DNA of 51,403 nucleotides from contig CAIYVZ010000180.1 in the NCBI GenBank assembly GCA_903929755.1, positions 1 to 51,403 of the forward strand, written 5' to 3'. Positions 25,444 through 33,459 of the stretch are shown piece by piece (within the stretch, counting starts at the first letter, position 1; every line of letters starts with the position of its first letter). Below the pieces are notes generated by a model. It made no database searches and was not told where the DNA came from. It saw only the letters and a list, made by a program, of their open reading frames with translations. The stretch is from an uncultured Acidobacteriia bacterium. GTDB taxonomy: Bacteria; Acidobacteriota; Terriglobia; Bryobacterales; Bryobacteraceae. Position numbers and translations under genes: made by a program.

Positions 25444-27045
25444 TTACTTATTCGGCGGATTCACCGTAAAAGTGTAGAGCATGTCGCCCACGGCGGCCGT
25501 CAGGTACTGCTTGCCTTCCAGTTCATACGAAATGGGCCCCGCCGTCATCGGCCCGGTCAGGCCGGCATGCCACAGAATCTTGCCTGTCTTCGGTTCGAAC
25601 GCGATAAAGTTGCTGCCGTTCGAGGTAAACAGCAGATTCCCGGCGGTAGACAGCATGTGCGATGGTCCGCCACCGGCTGGCCATTCATGCTTCCAGGTAA
25701 TATTTCCGGTCTTGTAATCGATCGCGATCAGCGCCGAGCCATCGGTGCCGGCCTGCGCATCCAAACCGGCCCAGCCTTCCGGGTGGTCATCGGTATCGGT
25801 AATGTAGTACATGCTGTAGGATCGGCTGGTACCCACGTAGAGCAGGCCGGTCTCCGGGCTGAAGGTCTGGGCAGGCCAGTTCGTGGCGCCACCAGAAGCG
25901 GGGGAAACCAGACGTCCGTCCGGGGCAGGGAACTTGGCTGGATCGGGAATCGGCTGGCCCTTCGCGTTCAGGCCCTTCGTCCAGTTCAGCGTATCGATGA
26001 ACGGCTTCGTCACAAGATGCTCGCCGGTGGCACGGTCCAGCAGGAAGTAATAGCCGTTGCGGCTCGCCTGCGCCAGCAGTTTGCGGGGCTTCCCGTTGAT
26101 CACGCCGTCAATCAGAACAATTGGTACCGAGGCATCCCAGTCATGCACTTCGTGGGGGGAAACCTGGTAATACCAGGCCATCTTGCCTGTGTCGGGGTTA
26201 ATGGCAATGATCGAGCAGGTGTAGAGATTGTCACCCTTTCGGCTCTGTTCGGCCATCACGGGGTTCGGGTTGCCGGTGCCCACGTAATAGAGGTTCAGGT
26301 CCGGATCATAAGCACCCGGGATCCATGCCTGCCCCGTTCCGTGCGCGGAGGCATATTCATCAGGCCATGTCTCAATACCAGGCTCGCCCGCACGCGGCGT
26401 GGTGTAGAACTTCCACTGCAGCGCGCCGGTCTCCGGATCACGCGACTGCACAAAGCCAGGGTTATCAATGTGATCGCCCCCGATACCCAGAATTACATGA
26501 TTCCCAATGATCATCGGCGCCACCGTAGAGGTGTAATCCAGCTTCGGATCGGCGATCTCCACCGACCACCGCTCCTTGCCTGTCTTCGCATCCAGGCTTA
26601 CCAGGCGGCTGTCGGGAGCTTCAAAGAACAGCCAGTTGCCGTAGATACCGACGCCGCGGTTGCCAATCGTACTGCCCGTATTCTGGCGATATTGGTAGTG
26701 CCACAGTTCACGGCCATTGTGCGCGTCGGCCGCCCAGACATGGTTCGGGGAGGTGAAAAAGAGCACGCCATTCACCAGCAGGGGCGTCGATTTAATGGTG
26801 ATGCCGTTGCCCGCGCCGTAGCGGTTTACCCAGGCGAGCGACAGGCCGTTCACGTTGCCGGAATTAATCTGCTTCAGCGTACTGAAGCGCCGCGCGGAAT
26901 AGTCGCCGTTATAGGTCGGCCAGGTATCGGTCGGCGGCTGTAGAAGCTTCTTGGGGTCGAGCATTTGCCCGTTCGCCAAACCGGCGCCCAGCGCCAGAAT
27001 TGTCGTAAAGATGATGGTGGGAGTGATCAGTTTGCGCATCGTCAT
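25444..27045 (-). CDS. PQQ-type quinoprotein dehydrogenase
   Basis: This protein of about 533 residues has a signal peptide (cleavage near AGLANGQ) and an eight-bladed propeller of the quinoprotein alcohol dehydrogenase type. Tryptophan-docking repeats are visible (DAHNGRELWHYQY, DAKTGKERWSVEI, DPETGALQWKFY, NPDTGKMAWYYQ, DYKTGNITWKHEW, EPKTGKILWHAG). The segment SPHEVHDWDASVP is where the catalytic Asp is expected. It probably oxidises an alcohol or sugar in the periplasm and passes electrons to the cytochrome c encoded 14 nt upstream. No adjacent Cys-Cys pair is present. The substrate and genuine PQQ use are unproven, and no pqq biosynthesis genes are in this window. The start is the ATG at 27045 or 27039. 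Confidence 0.88.
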   Translation of the reverse strand: MTMRKLITPTIIFTTILALGAGLANGQMLDPKKLLQPPTDTWPTYNGDYSARRFSTLKQINSGNVNGLSLAWVNRYGAGNGITIKSTPLLVNGVLFFTSPNHVWAADAHNGRELWHYQYRQNTGSTIGNRGVGIYGNWLFFEAPDSRLVSLDAKTGKERWSVEIADPKLDYTSTVAPMIIGNHVILGIGGDHIDNPGFVQSRDPETGALQWKFYTTPRAGEPGIETWPDEYASAHGTGQAWIPGAYDPDLNLYYVGTGNPNPVMAEQSRKGDNLYTCSIIAINPDTGKMAWYYQVSPHEVHDWDASVPIVLIDGVINGKPRKLLAQASRNGYYFLLDRATGEHLVTKPFIDTLNWTKGLNAKGQPIPDPAKFPAPDGRLVSPASGGATNWPAQTFSPETGLLYVGTSRSYSMYYITDTDDHPEGWAGLDAQAGTDGSALIAIDYKTGNITWKHEWPAGGGPSHMLSTAGNLLFTSNGSNFIAFEPKTGKILWHAGLTGPMTAGPISYELEGKQYLTAAVGDMLYTFTVNPPNK

Positions 27046-27058
27046 TTGCAATCTCGGG

Positions 27059-27907
27059 TTACTTCAGGCTCGACAGGTATGCTGTCACGTTGTGGATGTC
27101 TTCATCCGTGTACTTGCGCAGCAGGTCCGTGTGGGCCTTTGCCGGGTCTTTCACTTCCACCTTCGGGATTCCGTTGTTGCGGCTGAACGAGTGATACTCG
27201 CCTGATGCGTCCTTCAGCGAAACCGTAAAGTCGTCGTAACGCTCCAGCACGCCTTCCACCGTCTTGCCGCCGACCAGGGTTACCTTCGCCGTAATCGGGG
27301 CCTTCGCTGCTGCGCCACGTCCACCACGCCCGGCGCGGGGCTGCAACCAGCGGCCCTGCAGATCATGCGCGTCGTACTTTGCGCCAATACCCTTCAAGTC
27401 ACCCGAACCCGAGTGGCATTTCGCACAGCCCCCCGCTCCATTGAAGTAAGCTTCGCCCTTTTTCGCATCGCCCGTCAGGGCATCCAGGAAGAGGTACGTA
27501 TTGCGGTGATCCGCGGAAAAAGTCTGCGCGTGGAGCCAGGCGACGATGTCACCAATCTGCGGTTCGGAGAGGGCAACCTTCGGCATCCCTTTCGCGGGGC
27601 GTCCATTGCGGATGACAGGCGAGACCAGCAGGCCTTTTTCGTCGTCAAGAACGAGCAGGGAGCGCACCAGATCCGGTGCCTTATTCGTGCCTTTCGCCGT
27701 CATACCGTGACAGCCGCCGCATTTCTCTTTAAACAAGACACTGCCGCGCGCCACCGCGTCGGGGTCCTGCTTCGAACCGGCAATGGCTGCTGGACTCGCT
27801 TCGATAGTCGCCTTTGTGCCCGGCGTGGAAGGCAGTTGGGCGCAGAGAGAAATACTGAGGAGGGGCAACGCCACTACTCCTGCCAGGAAAACTGTTGTTC
27901 GGAACAT
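27059..27907 (-). CDS. Dihaem cytochrome c with small beta-rich insertion
   Basis: This 282-residue periplasmic protein has a signal peptide (cleavage near SLCAQ) and two haem c sites, C63-GG-C66-H67 and C161-AK-C164-H165. M108 (GMPK) is the likely sixth ligand of the first haem. The second haem domain is interrupted at about 200-252 by a beta-rich segment (KVTLVGGKTVEGVLERYDDFTVSLKD) before the terminal helix DEDIHNVTAYLSSL. I see no Met after this insertion. A glycine/arginine stretch (about 191-198) precedes it. It is the likely electron acceptor of the quinoprotein encoded directly downstream, and the pair shares a transcript. Confidence 0.9.
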   Translation of the reverse strand: MFRTTVFLAGVVALPLLSISLCAQLPSTPGTKATIEASPAAIAGSKQDPDAVARGSVLFKEKCGGCHGMTAKGTNKAPDLVRSLLVLDDEKGLLVSPVIRNGRPAKGMPKVALSEPQIGDIVAWLHAQTFSADHRNTYLFLDALTGDAKKGEAYFNGAGGCAKCHSGSGDLKGIGAKYDAHDLQGRWLQPRAGRGGRGAAAKAPITAKVTLVGGKTVEGVLERYDDFTVSLKDASGEYHSFSRNNGIPKVEVKDPAKAHTDLLRKYTDEDIHNVTAYLSSLK

Positions 27908-28005
27908 AGTTTAGGATCGTGCGGAATCCATGATAACAATTGCCGGGTTTCCCGTCGATCTACAGGGCCACCGGCATGGCGGCATCGCGTGGTTGGCTTA
28001 GCTTT

Positions 28006-28058
28006 CGCCGCTTACCTCTCGCCGCTTACCTCTCGCCGCTTACCTCTCGCCGCTTACC
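28006..28058. repeat. 14-bp tandem repeat, nearly four copies
   Basis: CGCCGCTTACCTCT repeats head to tail at 28006, 28020, 28034 and, cut short, 28048. It lies upstream of the cytochrome gene in the intergenic stretch 27908-28296, which holds no gene. Confidence 0.9.
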
Positions 28059-28190
28059 GCGCCTGCTCAATCGCATGGCGAGTCATGGCCCCGGCATAAC
28101 TTTTGCCCTGATGATCCGGACCTGGGCCTATACCTTTCCTTCGGCGCTGGCGTTTGATGCTGCTGACAATACCTTGTGAATGTTCGACCG

Positions 28191-28291
28191 GGGGACACAG
28201 CCTTTCCGGCGTGCCGGGTTGGCTGGACAGGTCTGACCGGCAAAGGTGCCTGTGTCTCACCGGGCTACTTTCAGGCCCGGTGAGACACAGG
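28191..28291. repeat. REP-like nested inverted repeats
   Basis: A perfect 17-bp inverted repeat (28249-28265 with 28275-28291, loop of 9) carries the arm CCTGTGTCTCACCGGGC. The same CCTGTGTC arm also pairs imperfectly with GACACAGCC at 28194-28202, together with CCGG and CTTT blocks, so two hairpins compete for one arm. Such mirror-like GC-rich clusters between genes resemble REP/REPIN elements moved by RAYT-type transposases, which is inference. It sits 6 nt past the stop of the molybdo-enzyme gene (28297) and could also end that transcript, although no T-run follows. Confidence 0.6.
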
Positions 28292-28296
28292 ATGCC

Positions 28297-30579
28297 TTAG
28301 ACGAGTTTTGCTTTGCTGAAGGGCAGTTCCCGCACTCTCTTGCCGGTGGCCGCGAACACTGCGTTCGCGAACGCCGGAATAAACGGAGGCACACCCGGTT
28401 CGCCGATACCGCCCGGCAGTTCATTGCTTTCCACAATATGAACGTCCGTCTGGATCGGCGCCTGATGCATTCGGGGCACCTGGTAGTTGTTGAAGTTGCC
28501 CTGCTGGACCCGGCCGTCTGCCAGGCTGATTTCACCCGTCAGCGCAATGCCCGCGCCCATCACGCCCGCACCTTCAAACTGCGAAACCGCGCGTTCCGGG
28601 TTAACCACCGTGCCCGCATCCACCACAAAGTAACTTTTCGGGATGCGGATCTTGCCGGTCTTATCCACTTCCACTTCAACCACGGACGCCACGTAGCTGG
28701 TAAAGCTCCGGGCCACCGCGACCCCCATGCCCCAGCCGTTGCCGGGTTTTCTCTTGCCCCAGCCTGACTTTTCGCCAGCGATCTCCAGCACCTTCCGCAG
28801 GCGCCGCGTATCGAACGGATACCGGTCCAGCGACTCGCCGTAATTCCAGTACTCACCCACGCCCTGCGCGCCCAGATTCAGAATCTTGCCCGCGCCCAGC
28901 AACTCCAGCTGGTACTCCAGCGAATCACGGCCTGCCGCGTGTGCCAGTTCGTCGGCAAAGCTCAGACCCGAGAACACGTGATAGATGTTGGCAACCGACC
29001 GCAGCCAGCCAATCCGGACATGCGCCTTCGCCGGGCCATTCTCCGCCCGTTGGTTCGGGATGTCAAACGGCATATCGTTCAGGCCCATGCCGTATTCCAC
29101 GTTGAAACCGTACATCGATTTCTCGTCGTTCATGGACGAAATCGACGGGAATACAGACCGGTGCAACCAGCCCGTAACCTTACCTTTTTCATCCAGTGAC
29201 GCCTTGTGATACATGCCGGCCACCGCGTGATAGTAGTCGAACTTAATGTCGTCTTCACGCGTCCAGACAACCTTTACCGGCTTGCCCACAGACTTCGAGA
29301 TCAACGCGGCTTCGGCCACATAGTCGGGCTTCGACTTGCGACCAAACCCGCCGCCCAGCAGGGTCACATGGCAGGTAACGTCTTCTACCTTAATGCCCAG
29401 TGCTTTGGCGACCGTGTCCTGCACAGCCTGCGGATTCTGCGTCGGAACCCAGGCTTCCACCTTACCGTTTTTGAAACTGGCGATGGCGACGGGCGGTTCC
29501 ATCGTTGCGTGCGCCAGCAGCGGAACGTAATAGCTGGCCTCCACAATCTTTCCCTTGCTGAAGGCCGCATCCACGTCACCCAGATTGCGGACAACCTTGC
29601 CCGGCTTCTTCGCCGTTTCCATCAATTCCGCCTTGTAGTGCTCGGAATCGTGGCTGGCGTTTTCGCCGTTATTCCACTCCACTTTCAGCTTCTTCCGGCC
29701 CTGGAACGCAGCCCAGGTGCTGTTCGCCACAACGGCCACGCCGCCCAGCGGCTGGAACGTGTAAGGCGGAGTGAACGGCGGAATCGAAACCGTCTGGCTG
29801 ACCCCCTTCACCTTCAGGGCTTCCTTGTCGTCGAACGTCTGGACTTTGCCGCCCATCACGGGAGGCCGCTCAATTGAAGCGTAGACCATGCCGTCCACCT
29901 TCGCGTCCATGCCGAACACGGCCTTGCCGCTCGTAATGTCCTTCAGGTCGGCAATCGCTTTGGGGTCCTTCGCGGTGTGGCCGATGTAGCGCCATTCACT
30001 GCGCGTCTTCAGCTTCAGTTCACTGGCTTTCGGTACCGGCAACTTGCCCGCCGCCACTGCCAGTTCGCCATATCCGAGCTTCTTGCCGGAGGGCGTGTGG
30101 GTCACCACGTGGTTCACCGCCGAGCATTCTGACTCGGGAACCTTCCACTGCGCTGCCGCCGCACGCGTCAGCATCAGCCGCGCCGCAGCGCCGGCTTCGC
30201 GGAACGGCACGAAGAACCCGCGGATCGACTTCGACCCGTCCGTGTTCTGATCGCCATACCGCGCATCGCCAATGGCCTGCTCAATCTTGACCTTGCTCCA
30301 GTCGGCTTCCATCTCATCCGCCGCCACCAGGGGCAGCGTGGTGCGGATGCCGGTGCCCATTTCGGAACGGTGGGTCACAATGTAGACCGTGCCGTCCGGT
30401 TCCAGACCCAGATACAAACTCGGTTTTAGTGCCGAAGCTGCGGCCTTTCCGAGATACTCGCTCGTATCCGCCCACAACGTTTCGGGCAGAAGGTCGGCCG
30501 CCAGCACGAAGGCCGAGGCTGAGAACACGCCGCCAATGAAGTTCCGCCGCGTGGCATTATCGATGTTTTGAATACTCAT
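28297..30579 (-). CDS. Molybdenum hydroxylase large subunit (xanthine dehydrogenase family, IorB-like)
   Basis: This protein of about 760 residues has a Tat-type signal (NATRRNFIGGVFSASAFVLA), so it is exported folded with its cofactor. It matches molybdopterin-binding subunits of the isoquinoline 1-oxidoreductase/aldehyde oxidoreductase group: SLYLGLEPDGTVYIVTHRSEMGTGI, the GGGFGRKSKPDY cofactor loop, and the C-terminal GGIGEPGVPPFIPAFANAVF carrying the expected catalytic Glu. It hydroxylates an aldehyde or N-heterocycle using water, and the substrate is unknown. The ATG at 30579 overlaps the stop of the 2Fe-2S subunit by one base (TAATG). No FAD subunit is present, so electrons probably go to a cytochrome. 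Confidence 0.93.
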   Translation of the reverse strand: MSIQNIDNATRRNFIGGVFSASAFVLAADLLPETLWADTSEYLGKAAASALKPSLYLGLEPDGTVYIVTHRSEMGTGIRTTLPLVAADEMEADWSKVKIEQAIGDARYGDQNTDGSKSIRGFFVPFREAGAAARLMLTRAAAAQWKVPESECSAVNHVVTHTPSGKKLGYGELAVAAGKLPVPKASELKLKTRSEWRYIGHTAKDPKAIADLKDITSGKAVFGMDAKVDGMVYASIERPPVMGGKVQTFDDKEALKVKGVSQTVSIPPFTPPYTFQPLGGVAVVANSTWAAFQGRKKLKVEWNNGENASHDSEHYKAELMETAKKPGKVVRNLGDVDAAFSKGKIVEASYYVPLLAHATMEPPVAIASFKNGKVEAWVPTQNPQAVQDTVAKALGIKVEDVTCHVTLLGGGFGRKSKPDYVAEAALISKSVGKPVKVVWTREDDIKFDYYHAVAGMYHKASLDEKGKVTGWLHRSVFPSISSMNDEKSMYGFNVEYGMGLNDMPFDIPNQRAENGPAKAHVRIGWLRSVANIYHVFSGLSFADELAHAAGRDSLEYQLELLGAGKILNLGAQGVGEYWNYGESLDRYPFDTRRLRKVLEIAGEKSGWGKRKPGNGWGMGVAVARSFTSYVASVVEVEVDKTGKIRIPKSYFVVDAGTVVNPERAVSQFEGAGVMGAGIALTGEISLADGRVQQGNFNNYQVPRMHQAPIQTDVHIVESNELPGGIGEPGVPPFIPAFANAVFAATGKRVRELPFSKAKLV

Positions 30580-31034
30580 TACGCCATCTCCTTCGCTGCA
30601 GTCTTGATGGCCGCGCGAATGCGCTGGTAGGTGCCGCAGCGGCAAATGTTGCCCGCCATGCCGTCTTCAATTTCTTTATCCGACGGCTTCTTGATCTTCT
30701 TCAGCAGCACCGCCGCCTGCATAATCTGCCCGGTCTGGCAGTAACCGCACTGCGGTACATTGCCCTGGGCCCAGGCCTTCTGCAGAGGATGGTCCCCGTT
30801 GGGACTCAGACCCTCAATGGTCACAATTGTTTTGCCTGCCACGTCCTTCATCGCCGTGGAGCATGACCGGATGGCATCGCCATTCCGATGCACAGTGCAG
30901 GCTCCGCACTGGCCCACACCGCAACCGAACTTCGTTCCCGTCATCGACAATTCATCGCGCAGGTACCACAACAGGGGCATATCCGGGTCGCCGTCAAAAG
31001 ACCGTTCGCGCCCGTTCACTTTGAGCTTGATCAC
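30579..31034 (-). CDS. Molybdenum hydroxylase small subunit, 2x[2Fe-2S]
   Basis: This is a 151-residue protein. The plant-type cluster has CGVGQCGAC plus a later Cys (RSC), and the C-terminal four-helix domain has CGYCQTG and CRCGTY, eight cysteines in all as expected for two [2Fe-2S] clusters. It passes electrons from the molybdenum subunit. The GTG at 31034 fits the conserved N-terminus (IKLKVNGRE) and has GAGG 9 nt upstream. The open frame continues to 31211, but that part is not typical. It has no signal of its own and is expected to ride out with the Tat-exported large subunit. Confidence 0.93.
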   Translation of the reverse strand: MIKLKVNGRERSFDGDPDMPLLWYLRDELSMTGTKFGCGVGQCGACTVHRNGDAIRSCSTAMKDVAGKTIVTIEGLSPNGDHPLQKAWAQGNVPQCGYCQTGQIMQAAVLLKKIKKPSDKEIEDGMAGNICRCGTYQRIRAAIKTAAKEMA

Positions 31035-31431
31035 AAGAGAATCCTCGCTACCTATTATGCAATTGTCGCTACCGCCCCACCGAACAACTCGTACTTCAAA
31101 CCGTGGATTGTCGCGCTGGCACTGTACAAGCCCGCCGGAGGCAGGGTGGCGGGCAGTGGTGAACTCATGTTTTCGCACGGGTACATTGCCCCTTTCGCTT
31201 GGCGTCAGCACTGCCGTAAGCCGGGAGTGTCCCAGGTCTGGAATTGAATTGCCCCGGCCATCGTGCGGATCTTTTCACTTTAAGGCTTGATCTGCGGAGA
31301 AAAGGGGAAGAGCTTCCCAGCAGTCAGGACAACGCTCCCATGTCTATTCATCCGATACGAGCCTATAAATCGAATTCGTAGCGATTTAGCCCCCGTCCCG
31401 TGCTGGCCACCGAAATGCTGATGGATTAGCT
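31035..31431. other. Intergenic region without a supported gene
   Basis: These 397 nt lie between divergently transcribed genes and should hold both promoters. I see a TATAAA at 31364-31369 without a good -35, and a small palindrome GGGAAGAGCTTCCC at about 31304-31317. A 37-codon minus-strand frame at 31055-31168 has no ribosome-binding site. Nothing else is recognised. Confidence 0.6.
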
Positions 31432-31986
31432 ATGAAAGCCATTCTGATTGCCGCGATGTGCGTCCTGCCCGCGATGGGGGAAGAGATACTACCCTGGACC
31501 CCGGCCCCGGAAAAGTCGTATTTTAAGCAGGCTTTCGGACGTGGATCGTTCGAACGTGCAGCAGCGTCCACTCTTTTCGCCGAAATCACAAACTCGCCAA
31601 AGGAATGGGGACGTACCTGGGACGGTGCGGGAAAACGGTATGCCTCGGCCTATGGCAAGCACCTGGTGAATACCAGCGTGCGGTACAGCGTCGCTACCCT
31701 TCGGCATGAGGACCTGCGGTATTTTCCCTCGGCCGGGAAGTCCGTCGGCGCCAGACTCCGTCACGCGCTGGTTAGCACGGTGGTGGCGCGAAATACTAAG
31801 ACGGGTTCTTCAGAGATGGCTTTGGGCCGTGTGTCCGGGGCGTTTGCAGGGGGCTTCGTTTCCCGAACCTGGATGCCGGACAGGTATCATACATTTTCCA
31901 GCGGAATGGCGTCCGGAGGGATCTCCCTGGGCATTGACGCGGGCGCAAATGTTCTGCGCGAGTTCTGGCACCGCGACCGCCACTAA
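31432..31986 (+). CDS. Exported conserved acidobacterial protein
   Basis: This 184-residue protein has a short signal peptide (MKAILIAAMCVLPAMG). The mature part has small-residue-rich motifs: FERAAASTLFAEITNSPKEWG, the RYSVATLRHEDLRYFPS block, a GAFAGGFVSRTW motif, and a C-terminal GGISLGIDAGANVLREFW. Similar proteins recur in Acidobacteria and may be envelope proteins, as the Gly/Ala pattern suggests membrane insertion. The function is unknown. Its stop overlaps that of the convergent phosphatase gene in CTAA. Confidence 0.8.
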   Translation: MKAILIAAMCVLPAMGEEILPWTPAPEKSYFKQAFGRGSFERAAASTLFAEITNSPKEWGRTWDGAGKRYASAYGKHLVNTSVRYSVATLRHEDLRYFPSAGKSVGARLRHALVSTVVARNTKTGSSEMALGRVSGAFAGGFVSRTWMPDRYHTFSSGMASGGISLGIDAGANVLREFWHRDRH

Positions 31987-32879
31987 CGCGGATCTGGCGG
32001 AGGCGCACCCGGGCGTCGGATGATCCCGGAATCCACGGTTACACCCATTCTGGATACCGCCTGATAATACAGGTCATCCCCCGAGATCTCGATCGTCAGG
32101 AACGAACGATCCTTATCGAAGCCAATCTCCGTCAGGCCCTTCTGGCGGAGGTCTCCGGCGCGCAGTTCACCGGCTGCCCCTTCAGTGAAGTAGTAAATTC
32201 CCTTTTGCGCCTTCACCCGTTCGTAGACATGTTCATGGCCGGCAAACACGGCCTGCACTCCGTACTTCACGAAGAGGGGTTCCAGCACCTTGCGTAATTC
32301 CGTTGCCGAGCCGTGGTATCCGCCGGAGGAGTAGAGAGGATGGTGGAAGTAGCAGATCTTCCAGGGTTCGGTGGCGGCGGCGAGTTCCTGTTCCAGCCAG
32401 GCCAACTGCTTCGGGTCCAGATAGTTGGTGTCCAGCGCAAAGAACCGCACATTGCCCTTTGTGAATGCGTAATACTGCTTGCCGTTCATGTTGAACCACT
32501 TGTAGAAACGTTCGTTGGTGTCGTCGTGGTTCCCCAGCGTCGCGTAGAAGAGCACTCCGGCATCGAGCAATAGCTTGTACGGAATCTCGAACTTCTTCAT
32601 CAGATCGGCCGCGCTCTTGCCGCCATAGATGTTGTCCCCCAGCGTCAGAACAAACGTGTACGGCAGCTTGCGGCGAAACTCCTCCATGCGGGCCGCGACC
32701 TGATATTGCTCCATTTCGCCTGTCCCCATATCCCCAATGGCGACAAAGCGCACGGAGTCAGGCTTTCCCGGCAGAGTTACAACAATGGGCCCGCCCGGAG
32801 CGGGCGCGGCCTGCCAGGCCAGAGTCCGGGGGGCCAGTAACAGGAGGAAAACGATTGCTGCACGTTGGATGAAATGCAT
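31983..32879 (-). CDS. Exported calcineurin-like metallophosphatase
   Basis: This protein of about 298 residues has a signal peptide (MHFIQRAAIVFLLLLAPRTLA). The two-metal phosphoesterase motifs appear in order: GDMG, LGDNIYGG, TLGNHDD, a HHPLYSSGGYHG block and the final GHEHVYER. The arrangement and small size resemble purple acid phosphatase-like enzymes that hydrolyse phosphomonoesters outside the cytoplasm. The ATG at 32879 has GGAGCAGG just upstream. The longer open frame overlaps the upstream gene and was rejected. It may form an operon with the two upstream genes (32902-34531). Confidence 0.92.
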   Translation of the reverse strand: MHFIQRAAIVFLLLLAPRTLAWQAAPAPGGPIVVTLPGKPDSVRFVAIGDMGTGEMEQYQVAARMEEFRRKLPYTFVLTLGDNIYGGKSAADLMKKFEIPYKLLLDAGVLFYATLGNHDDTNERFYKWFNMNGKQYYAFTKGNVRFFALDTNYLDPKQLAWLEQELAAATEPWKICYFHHPLYSSGGYHGSATELRKVLEPLFVKYGVQAVFAGHEHVYERVKAQKGIYYFTEGAAGELRAGDLRQKGLTEIGFDKDRSFLTIEISGDDLYYQAVSRMGVTVDSGIIRRPGAPPPDPR

Positions 32880-32901
32880 ATACCTGCTCCGGAACTCAGC
32901 G

Positions 32902-33459
32902 TTATGGCAGAGCGCCTGGAATGAAATCGATAACCAGCCGGGCTTCCTTGTCCTGGAGGACGAAGTCATGCCCGATGATGCGGTACGCGACCTCCGGGGG
33001 GAGTTGCGGAAGAAGCAGCAGCAACGTGGGGGGGACGGTTGTGACCGGAAGATCGTCGGGGTAGTCACAGTTCACCGTCAGGTGCCAGCCTTCTACAGAA
33101 TCCCCGTCCATCGCGGTCTTGCGAACGGCCGCGGCGCCTGCCCCCAGAAACACGGTACGAATGACCCGCCGGAACTCTGCGGCTGCCAGCGGCGTAAAAA
33201 TATCTCCCTGGCGGGCAGTGGCACGCGCCTCGCGAATCCGGCCGACCAGGGCTTTGCGCGTATCCACAATCTGCTTGCGCTGTCTCTTTGGACGCAGACT
33301 CGGCATCGTTTGATGCAGCTTCACATAAGCCGCGATCTTCTCACTGAAATCGCCATACGGTTCCGAACTGACCGGTACCGTCTGCGACCTGACAACGCCT
33401 GTGAGCAGCAGGCTGCCCATCGCCAGTGTGACCAAACTTCTAACCGGTCTCCGCAGCAT
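32902..33459 (-). CDS. Exported conserved protein of unknown function
   Basis: This 185-residue protein has an N-terminal signal (MLRRPVRSLVTLAMGSLLLTGVVRSQ), a basic helical region (SLRPKRQRKQIVDTRKALVGRIREARATARQGDIF), and a C-terminal part with PPTLLLLLPQLPPEVAYRIIGHDFVLQD. The PPEVAYR..G..LVL.D text recurs in exported proteins of Acidobacteria as I recall, but no function is known to me. It overlaps the PLD gene upstream by 20 nt and precedes the phosphatase by 22 nt, so the three are probably co-transcribed. Confidence 0.8.
   Translation of the reverse strand: MLRRPVRSLVTLAMGSLLLTGVVRSQTVPVSSEPYGDFSEKIAAYVKLHQTMPSLRPKRQRKQIVDTRKALVGRIREARATARQGDIFTPLAAAEFRRVIRTVFLGAGAAAVRKTAMDGDSVEGWHLTVNCDYPDDLPVTTVPPTLLLLLPQLPPEVAYRIIGHDFVLQDKEARLVIDFIPGALP

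Noticed and set aside
25567-26943. 458-codon plus-strand frame opposite the quinoprotein gene
   Set aside because: It is antisense to a protein with clear propeller repeats; the composition is not protein-like.
25444-27045. Lanthanide-dependent quinoprotein
   Set aside because: The residue two positions after the presumed catalytic Asp (HDWD-A-S) is Ser, not the extra Asp typical of lanthanide enzymes, although the alignment by eye is uncertain.
30580-30645. Longer N-terminus of the molybdo-enzyme large subunit
   Set aside because: It lies inside the upstream gene; the Tat signal and the TAATG overlap fix the start at 30579.
31055-31168. 37-codon minus-strand frame upstream of the 2Fe-2S subunit
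   Set aside because: It looks somewhat protein-like but has no ribosome-binding site and I recognise no homologue; it is kept only as a note in the intergenic entry.
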